DNA of 11,945 nt from an uncultured Arcobacter sp. Its GTDB lineage: Bacteria > Campylobacterota > Campylobacteria > Campylobacterales > Arcobacteraceae. Shown one piece after another: positions 7,190-11,945 of this stretch. The stretch spans positions 1 to 11,945 of the forward strand of contig CAJXWI010000027.1 in assembly GCA_913062735.1 (NCBI GenBank). The letters run 5' to 3'. The first letter of the stretch is position 1; each line of letters opens with the position of its first letter. Under the pieces are notes generated by a model. It made no database searches, was not told the origin of the DNA, and worked only from the letters and a program-made list of their open reading frames with translations. A program made the position numbers and the translations under genes.

Positions 7190-8022
7190 AAGAAAAATTA
7201 AAATCTTTTGTTTTTAATATATTAAAATTTTCTCTTCTCTCCTCAAATAAAGAAAGACAAGAAGAAAAGTTAAAAGAGCAATTGTCGAAAATAGTACCAG
7301 ATTTAAGTACACAATACTCTACCCATGTAATTGATATGAGTGACGATTATTTGGTACATAAAGTAAGAGGCCAACATGCTTTTCAAATGTCATTGGCATT
7401 AAAAGCAATAGATTTCTTGAAAGAGAAAAAGAGTATTAATTTGGTAGATATAGGTGATTCTTCAGGTACACACTTAATTTATCTGAATAATTTACGTGAT
7501 GATATAGACATAAATACATTATCCGTAAATTTGGATCCTAAAGCTGTAGACAAAATTAAGGCAAAAGGTTTAAATGCACTGTTATGTAGAGCTGAAGAAT
7601 TACATTTACAAGAAAATGGAATAAGAGCCGATATATTTTTATCTTATGAAATGCTAGAACATTTGTTTAGTCCTATAGAATTTTTACATACAATGTCTAT
7701 TAAAAGCGAATGCGACTTTTTTGTTATAACAGTTCCTTATGTGACTAAAAGTAGAGTGGCCTTGCAATTTGTGAAAAATGAATATGAAGGAGATTTCGCA
7801 GCAGAAAACATTCATATATTTGAGCTTTCACCAGAAGATTGGGATTTGGTTTTTAAATTTTCGGGATGGGAAATTGTATATAGAGACAAATATACACAAT
7901 ATCCAAAGAAATTTCCTTTATGTCTTACAAAATATTTATGGAGAAAACTTGATTTTGATGGATTTTATGGAGTGATACTAAAAAAGAATGATACATATTC
8001 AAAAAGATATTTGGACTGGTAA
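7186..8022 (+). CDS. Class I SAM-dependent methyltransferase-like protein with variant motif I
   Basis: 278 residues. A charged N-terminal region (about 1-60, rich in Lys and Glu) precedes a Rossmann-like methyltransferase fold. Motif I reads VDIGDSSGTHL (87-97), with the first and last Gly (90 and 94) but Ser in place of the central Gly. Asp117 in LSVNLDPKAVDK is in the position of a second-strand acidic or neighbouring residue. ADIFLSYEMLEH (148-159) is the motif IV region with the EH seen in Methyltransf_11 members, followed by VITVPY. The enzyme could methylate a glycan precursor, but the altered loop leaves room for reduced SAM binding or another role. It overlaps the cytidylyltransferase gene by 4 bases and the radical SAM gene by 1 base (TAATG), so all three are probably made together. 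Confidence 0.72.
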   Translation: MKEKLKSFVFNILKFSLLSSNKERQEEKLKEQLSKIVPDLSTQYSTHVIDMSDDYLVHKVRGQHAFQMSLALKAIDFLKEKKSINLVDIGDSSGTHLIYLNNLRDDIDINTLSVNLDPKAVDKIKAKGLNALLCRAEELHLQENGIRADIFLSYEMLEHLFSPIEFLHTMSIKSECDFFVITVPYVTKSRVALQFVKNEYEGDFAAENIHIFELSPEDWDLVFKFSGWEIVYRDKYTQYPKKFPLCLTKYLWRKLDFDGFYGVILKKNDTYSKRYLDW

Positions 8023-8924
8023 TGAAAAATAAAGTTTATATAGACCCGAGTACGGTAAGAAAAAGTGATGAATTAATTAAAAGTATTTCTGCAAGAAAAA
8101 TTTCAACACTATCAATTATTGAAATTAACTTGCTGGATAAATGTAATAGAAGTTGTTCCTTCTGTCCGGTATCAGATAAAGATTTTTATAAAATAAATAA
8201 TTACAATGGTAAAATGGAAGAAGATTTTTTTCAAGTAATAGTTCAAAACTTAAAAGCATTAAATTTCACGGGTAAAATTATATTCTCGGGAATGAGTGAG
8301 CCTCTTATCCATAAGAAACTAGCTTCATTTATTCAGGAATTAAGAACAAATTTGGAAACTGTAGCAATAGAAATTATTACCAATGGTGATTTATTAAGCT
8401 TAAAGTTGTTGAAAAAATTATTTGCTGCTGGATTAGATGTTTTAAATATCAGTATGTATGATGGAGATCATCAAGTGGGATATTTTAATGATATGATAAA
8501 TGAAGCTAAATTAGATGACAAGCAAGTGATATTGAGAAGAAGATACCTTAAAGATGGAAACTACGGAATAACATTTTCAAATCGTGGTGGCGCGATTGAG
8601 TTAAGTGAATTTAAAGTGGGATCTGATGATACCTTAAAACTACCATTGAGTAAAATTTGTTATTATCCTTTTTACATGCTTAAAATTGATTTTAATGGGG
8701 ATATCCATATTTGTTCCCATGATTGGCAAAAAAAAGGAATAGTGGGTAATTTAAATAATAATACACTAGAAGACATTTGGAATAGTGATAAAATCGAATT
8801 CATAAGAAAAAAATTATCTAAGTGTGACAGAAATATGGCTCCTTGTGACGGTTGTGATGTTATTGGAGATGTATTAGGTAAAGAGAACTTTGACATTTGG
8901 AAAGAAAGAAAAAATGAGCTATAG
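8022..8924 (+). CDS. Radical SAM/SPASM domain protein
   Basis: 300 residues. The radical SAM [4Fe-4S] motif CNRSCSFC (Cys41, Cys45, Cys48) follows IIEINLLDK, and FSGMSEPL (88-95) is the GGE-like SAM-contact motif on the second strand. A C-terminal SPASM-type module (about 210-300) has Cys213, Cys231, Cys268, Cys275 and Cys278, with IDFNGDIHIC (222-231) and the GNLNNNTLEDIWNS segment (242-255) typical of SPASM proteins. Such enzymes use a 5'-deoxyadenosyl radical and one or two auxiliary clusters to modify peptides, proteins or sugar-like substrates. Members occur in O-antigen and flagellin glycosylation loci, mostly with unknown substrates. No candidate precursor peptide is seen nearby, so a small-molecule or glycan substrate is favoured. 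The gene overlaps its neighbours at both ends (1 and 11 bases). Confidence 0.88.
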   Translation: MKNKVYIDPSTVRKSDELIKSISARKISTLSIIEINLLDKCNRSCSFCPVSDKDFYKINNYNGKMEEDFFQVIVQNLKALNFTGKIIFSGMSEPLIHKKLASFIQELRTNLETVAIEIITNGDLLSLKLLKKLFAAGLDVLNISMYDGDHQVGYFNDMINEAKLDDKQVILRRRYLKDGNYGITFSNRGGAIELSEFKVGSDDTLKLPLSKICYYPFYMLKIDFNGDIHICSHDWQKKGIVGNLNNNTLEDIWNSDKIEFIRKKLSKCDRNMAPCDGCDVIGDVLGKENFDIWKERKNEL

Positions 8925-9957
8925 CAAATATATTGAAGATTTATATAGACCTCTATTGGAGAAAACAGATAGAGCTTCTTATACCTGCTTAGATAAAAAC
9001 GAAGCTCCTTTTAGTGCTTTTGATAATAATAAGAATTTAATTACATCTGAGGATATTTATAATCTTAAAAGTTACCCAAATCCATTTTTTCTTTATGAAG
9101 ACTTGTCTTCATTTTTAAATATAGATATAGACAACATTTTACTTACTCAAGGATCAGAACAAGCCATTGATTTTGTATTTAGAGTCTTTCTTAGTGAGGA
9201 TGATACTGTTGTGTTTTTGGAACCAAGCTTTGCAATGTTTGATGTCTTTGCTTTTCAAAATAAAGCCAAAGTTAAAACAATAAAGTTTGATGAAAACATG
9301 ACACTAAATATTAATAAAGTGTTAGATTCTATTACTGTGGATACCAAATTGTTTGCCTTAGCCAACCCCAATAATCCTACTGGAACGGCATTTACGGAGA
9401 AAGAACTATATGCAATTGCAAGACACACCAAAAAAATTAATACTATTTTTTTATTGGATGAAGCATATTTTTACTACTTTTCAGTGAATAGCTTGGCCTT
9501 TATAAAGGAATTTGATAATATTATCATTACTAGAACTTTCTCTAAGGCGTTTGGTCTGGCTGGTTCCAGGGTTGGCTACGCAATATCAAATACTAAAAAT
9601 ATCAACTTGTTAAGAAAAGTGAAACCAATTGATGAGTTGAATTCCTTATCAATAATATTAGCTCAAAAGGCATTACTTCAAGCAGATGAAATTTTAAATA
9701 AAAATATAACTCAAGTGGAAAAATGGAAAGAAATTTTCTTTAATACTCCTTTGGATAATATGGAATATATCAAAACCGAAGGTAATTTTATTTTATTAAA
9801 ATCTTTTGATTTTGATAAGCATAAAAAAATATTTTTAGATAACAAAATTTTACCAAAAATGGGTTTTCCTCAAGAATACTTAAAATCTTGTATTAGATTT
9901 TCTATTACTGAAGATATTATTATGTTTAAAATACTAGATTTATTAAAGGACAAATAA
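8914..9957 (+). CDS. HisC-like class I/II PLP-dependent aminotransferase
   Basis: 347 residues when started at the ATG at 8914. A TTG at 8890 is in frame but has no better ribosome site and would extend the overlap. The fold-type I motifs are in order: LDKNEAP (26-32), SYPNP (53-57), LTQGSEQAID (77-86), ANPNNPTGT (150-158), LDEAYFYY (181-188) with PLP-contact Asp182 and Tyr185, and RTFSKAFGLAGSRVGY (207-222) with the Schiff-base lysine Lys211. This is the pattern of histidinol-phosphate and threonine-phosphate-type enzymes. Isolation from any histidine gene and location in a glycan-type operon suggest a pathway-specific transamination or decarboxylation of a small keto acid or phosphate ester. 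Sugar nucleotide aminotransferases of glycan loci are normally DegT-type, so this is not the usual amino-sugar enzyme. The stop overlaps the next ATG (TAATG). Confidence 0.87.
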   Translation: MSYSKYIEDLYRPLLEKTDRASYTCLDKNEAPFSAFDNNKNLITSEDIYNLKSYPNPFFLYEDLSSFLNIDIDNILLTQGSEQAIDFVFRVFLSEDDTVVFLEPSFAMFDVFAFQNKAKVKTIKFDENMTLNINKVLDSITVDTKLFALANPNNPTGTAFTEKELYAIARHTKKINTIFLLDEAYFYYFSVNSLAFIKEFDNIIITRTFSKAFGLAGSRVGYAISNTKNINLLRKVKPIDELNSLSIILAQKALLQADEILNKNITQVEKWKEIFFNTPLDNMEYIKTEGNFILLKSFDFDKHKKIFLDNKILPKMGFPQEYLKSCIRFSITEDIIMFKILDLLKDK

Positions 9958-10478
9958 TGTTTTTTGAATTTGATGAAATATATTTAAGAGAATTACGAAA
10001 AGATGATTTAAATGGTACTTGGTTTACTTGGTTTAACAATAAAAATGTAACGAAATACCAAGATAAAGGTACCTTTCCTAATACAATAGAAAAACAATCT
10101 GAATATTATGATTATTTGTTAGATAGTAAAACTGATGTTGTTTTTGCTATTATTGATAAAAAATCAAATAAACATATTGGTAATATTGGAGTACATCATA
10201 TTGATTATATTCATAGACGGTGTGAAATTGGTATCGTTATTGGCGAACATGAATCTCAAGGAAAGGGATATGCTTTTATATGTATAAATATTATTAAAGA
10301 GTATATTTTTAATACATTAAATTTAAGAAGAATTACGGTATTTATTATGAGTGAAAATATTTCATCCATAAAGTCTTTTGAAAAATGTGGTTTTATCCAT
10401 GAAGGTGTTATGAAAGAGTATTTCTATAAAAATGGAAAATATCTAGATAATCATATATATGGACTAATTAATGAATAA
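9957..10478 (+). CDS. GNAT family N-acetyltransferase, RimJ/RimL type
   Basis: 173 residues, the normal GNAT size. The N-terminal IYLRELRKDDL (8-18) is the typical first strand and helix of RimJ/RimL-like enzymes. Strand 4 and motif A read EIGIVIGEHESQGKGYA (90-106), with the QGKGYA acetyl-CoA pyrophosphate loop. NISSIKSFEKCGFIHEG (134-150) is motif B, with the common N-x-x-S...F-x-K-x-GF pattern. The family transfers an acyl group from acyl-CoA to a primary amine. PseH and other sugar N-acetyltransferases also belong to this superfamily. With an aminotransferase immediately upstream and a dehydrogenase immediately downstream, the likely substrate is the amine made by that aminotransferase (inference). 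AAAGGA at 9945-9950 serves as ribosome site, and the ATG overlaps the upstream stop by one base. Confidence 0.87.
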   Translation: MFFEFDEIYLRELRKDDLNGTWFTWFNNKNVTKYQDKGTFPNTIEKQSEYYDYLLDSKTDVVFAIIDKKSNKHIGNIGVHHIDYIHRRCEIGIVIGEHESQGKGYAFICINIIKEYIFNTLNLRRITVFIMSENISSIKSFEKCGFIHEGVMKEYFYKNGKYLDNHIYGLINE

Positions 10479-11412
10479 AGGGTGTGACTTGAAAAAAATT
10501 GTTGTTACTTCTGTTGCCTTTTCAAAAAATGAATTTCTTATAAAGAAAATTAAAAACTTATTCCCAAATACAACTTTAAATGTTGATGCAAAAAGATTCA
10601 ATGAAGATGAATTAATACAGTATTTAAAAGATGCAGATGGTATTATAGTTGGATTGGATAAAATTGACCACAGCATATTGGTTAATTTGCCTAAGATTAA
10701 AATTGTAGCAAAATTTGGTGTTGGCTTAGATAATATTAATTTAGAAGATTGTGCTGAACAAAATGTATCTGTTGGTTGGACGGGTGGAGTTAATAAGACA
10801 TCTGTGGCAGAGATGACCTTAGGATTTATGTTGATGTTTAGCAGAAACTTGTATACAACGTCAAATCAATTAAAAGCTGGTGAATGGAATAAGTCTGGTG
10901 GTTTTCAGTTAAGTGGGAAAACAATTGGTATTATTGGTTTAGGTCATATTGGTAAAGAATTGGTACGCTTGATAAAACCATTTGGTTGTACTATTTTAGT
11001 CAATGATATTATTGAGCAAGATGATTTTTGTAAAAGTAATAATTTATTTCAAAGTACAAAAAAGACTATCTATAAAGAGTGCGATATCATAACTATACAT
11101 ACCCCATTAAGTGATGAAACATTAAATATGATTACCTTAGATGAGTTAAAACTCATGAAAAAGTCAGCCTATCTAATTAATACTGCACGTGGTAAAATCA
11201 TAAATGAAATAGATTTGAAATATGCACTTCAAGACAAAATAATTGCAGGTGCTGCATTGGATGTATACGAAAAGGAGCCACCTACAGATAGAGACTTTTT
11301 ATCTTTACCAAACTTAATTTGCACCCCTCATATTGGTGGAAATGCTAAAGAAGCTGTTGAATCTATGGGCATGAGTGCTATTAGACATTTAGAAAATTAT
11401 TTTAAGGAGTAA
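10471..11412 (+). CDS. D-isomer-specific 2-hydroxyacid dehydrogenase, SerA-like
   Basis: 313 residues, like short 3-phosphoglycerate dehydrogenases without the C-terminal ACT domain. The substrate domain (about 1-100 and 285-313) surrounds an NAD-binding Rossmann domain with IGLGHIGKEL (155-164). The catalytic triad is present: Arg240 in NTARGKI, Glu269 in DVYEKEPP and His287 in TPHIGGNA. FGVGLDNI (82-89) is the conserved substrate-loop region. The enzyme oxidises D-2-hydroxyacids to 2-keto acids or runs in reverse. Being next to an aminotransferase, it could supply the keto acid to be aminated, as SerA does for SerC. The ATG at 10471 overlaps the previous gene by 8 bases. A TTG at 10489 has a better-placed AAAGGG and would give the family-like N-terminus MKKIVVTS, so the true start may be there. 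Confidence 0.9.
   Translation: MNKGCDLKKIVVTSVAFSKNEFLIKKIKNLFPNTTLNVDAKRFNEDELIQYLKDADGIIVGLDKIDHSILVNLPKIKIVAKFGVGLDNINLEDCAEQNVSVGWTGGVNKTSVAEMTLGFMLMFSRNLYTTSNQLKAGEWNKSGGFQLSGKTIGIIGLGHIGKELVRLIKPFGCTILVNDIIEQDDFCKSNNLFQSTKKTIYKECDIITIHTPLSDETLNMITLDELKLMKKSAYLINTARGKIINEIDLKYALQDKIIAGAALDVYEKEPPTDRDFLSLPNLICTPHIGGNAKEAVESMGMSAIRHLENYFKE
10477..10482 (+). promoter_or_regulatory. Possible ribosome site for an alternative TTG start at 10489
   Basis: AAAGGG lies 6 bases before the in-frame TTG at 10489. The ATG at 10471 has only a short GGA 7 bases upstream. The choice changes six residues at the N-terminus of the dehydrogenase. Confidence 0.4.
11404..11409 (+). promoter_or_regulatory. Strong ribosome binding site of the zinc-ribbon methyltransferase gene
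   Basis: AAGGAG, the best Shine-Dalgarno match noticed in the window, lies 4 bases before the ATG at 11414. It overlaps the end of the dehydrogenase gene, whose TAA occupies 11410-11412. Confidence 0.7.
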
Positions 11413-11413
11413 T

Positions 11414-11830
11414 ATGAGTTTAATAAAAGAATATAGTACTTATAGTAATAGACCTATTCGTGCAGATGAGTTAATTGATAAACTTCATTTAGACTATACA
11501 TGTGTTAATAGAAATATTCAAAAAAATTGTCCTTCTTGTAAAAGTGAAGAATATAATTTTGCCTTTAAAAAATATAGTTTTCATTATGTAGAATGTTGTG
11601 AGTGCAAGAGTATTTATGTACAAAATAACTTAGATGAAAATGAAATATTGAAATATGAAGAATATCTTGATAAAAATCTCTACTCCACAAATGAGTATCA
11701 AAGCTATTTAGATTTGTTGTCTCATAAAATATCCTTTGAATTAGAACTGACATTTTCAAGACTTTTTGATAAAAAAGAAAGAATTCCATCAGGGAACTCT
11801 TTTAATATTTCATCAATTGATCCCATTTGA
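11414..11830 (+). CDS. Zinc-ribbon methyltransferase, N-terminal part only (disrupted near 11780)
   Basis: The start is certain: ATG after AAGGAG, 1 base after the previous stop. Residues 39-64 contain a four-Cys zinc ribbon (Cys39 and Cys42 in CPSC; Cys61 and Cys64 in CCEC), as in the N-terminus of zinc-binding class I methyltransferases found in glycan loci. A charged helical region follows (about 70-120). The SAM-binding DxGxGxG domain that should come next is absent. After about residue 122 (LFDKKE) the sequence becomes Ser, Pro and Asn-rich and stops at 138, against roughly 300-400 residues for complete relatives. From about base 11780 the DNA has higher GC and reads sensibly only on the opposite strand, so the last 16 residues are probably not native. 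Treat it as a real gene cut by a junction (biological or assembly), not as a natural 138-residue protein. Confidence 0.7.
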   Translation: MSLIKEYSTYSNRPIRADELIDKLHLDYTCVNRNIQKNCPSCKSEEYNFAFKKYSFHYVECCECKSIYVQNNLDENEILKYEEYLDKNLYSTNEYQSYLDLLSHKISFELELTFSRLFDKKERIPSGNSFNISSIDPI

Positions 11831-11945
11831 GCTTCATCATTTTTTGGTTCGTTATTCATTTCTGTTTGCATAGGTTCATCGTTTATATTTGGTTCAGGTT
11901 CTGCGGCAGATGAGGATGTAGTAGTTGTGGAGCTTGAGTTACTTC
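11722..11945 (-). CDS. C-terminal end of an unidentified Ser/Thr-rich, acidic protein, window-truncated
   Basis: On the reverse strand a frame enters from the window end (first full codon at 11943) and runs 73 codons to a TGA at 11722-11724. The part nearest the window end is low-complexity: a Ser/Thr run, then AAEPEPN, then Asn, Glu and Met-rich sequence with repeated NEP/DEP. After that come SIDEILKEFPDG and LSFLSKSLENV. No family is recognised; a linker or tail of a secreted or structural protein would look like this. It overlaps the methyltransferase frame by about 109 bases. Its last 20 or so codons lie in DNA that also encodes plausible methyltransferase sequence, so its true end may be beyond a junction at about 11775-11790. 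By hand count, 11781-11945 is about 37% GC, higher than the neighbouring genes. Confidence 0.4.
   Translation of the reverse strand, partial: SNSSSTTTTSSSAAEPEPNINDEPMQTEMNNEPKNDEAQMGSIDEILKEFPDGILSFLSKSLENVSSNSKDIL

Noticed and set aside
7778..7975. 65-codon forward frame inside the second methyltransferase gene
   Set aside because: It is an out-of-frame shadow of a gene whose main frame continues through it with conserved motifs.
8890..8913. TTG at 8890 as the start of the aminotransferase
   Set aside because: It has no ribosome site, adds eight non-conserved residues and lengthens the overlap with the radical SAM gene. The ATG at 8914 fits the family N-terminus better.
1..11945. Insertion sequences, CRISPR arrays, tRNA or rRNA genes, phage attachment sites
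   Set aside because: No transposase motifs, regularly spaced repeats, cloverleaf-forming sequences or long direct repeats were seen by reading both strands.

Overview
The window is AT-rich (roughly 70% A+T by eye). It is packed with one long series of genes, all on the + strand. Most are spaced by only a few bases or overlap (ATGA or TAATG junctions). Gene content, Shine-Dalgarno sites such as AAGGAG and TAAGG, and codon use suggest a low-GC Gram-negative bacterium. A member of the Campylobacterota (Arcobacter, Sulfurimonas or relatives) is my best guess, but no marker gene proves it. The content is that of a surface-glycan locus (O-antigen, capsule or flagellin glycosylation), a class of accessory region that is often exchanged between strains.

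Layout. Bases 1-570 hold the C-terminal part of a class I methyltransferase. Bases 579-1592 encode a NeuB-family nonulosonate synthase. A 239-base spacer (1593-1831) follows, the longest gap in the window. Next come a YhcH/NanQ-like cupin (1832-2314), a complete AsnB-type glutamine-dependent amidotransferase (2367-4178) and an unrecognised membrane-anchored protein with a GT-B-like C-terminus (4193-5647). An HpcH/HpaI aldolase (5655-6422) and a KdsB-like cytidylyltransferase (6419-7189) share an ATGA overlap. They are followed by a second methyltransferase (7186-8022), a radical SAM/SPASM protein (8022-8924), a HisC-like PLP aminotransferase (8914-9957), a RimJ/RimL-type GNAT acetyltransferase (9957-10478) and a SerA-like D-2-hydroxyacid dehydrogenase (10471-11412). 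Last is the N-terminal zinc-ribbon half of a third methyltransferase (11414 to about 11780).

How the genes may work together (inference). Two separate chemistries can make 2-keto-3-deoxy sugar acids here: the PEP-dependent NeuB-type synthase and the pyruvate-type HpaI aldolase. One CMP-transferase of the KdsB family is available to activate a product. The YhcH/NanQ-like cupin could act on the anomeric form of such an acid. AsnB, the aminotransferase, the acetyltransferase, the dehydrogenase, the radical SAM protein and the methyltransferases look like a decoration set (amidation, amination, acetylation, methylation) for the sugar acid or for a small acid attached to it. The full pathway is not in the window: no sugar nucleotide dehydratase, DegT aminotransferase or NeuC-type epimerase is seen.

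The 3' end is abnormal. At about 11775-11790 the methyltransferase reading frame loses its family character before its SAM-binding domain. From there to the end, a Ser/Thr-rich and acidic reading frame runs on the opposite strand with clearly higher GC. This looks like an assembly junction or a recombination breakpoint. No RNA genes, CRISPR arrays, insertion sequences or convincing promoters or terminators were found.
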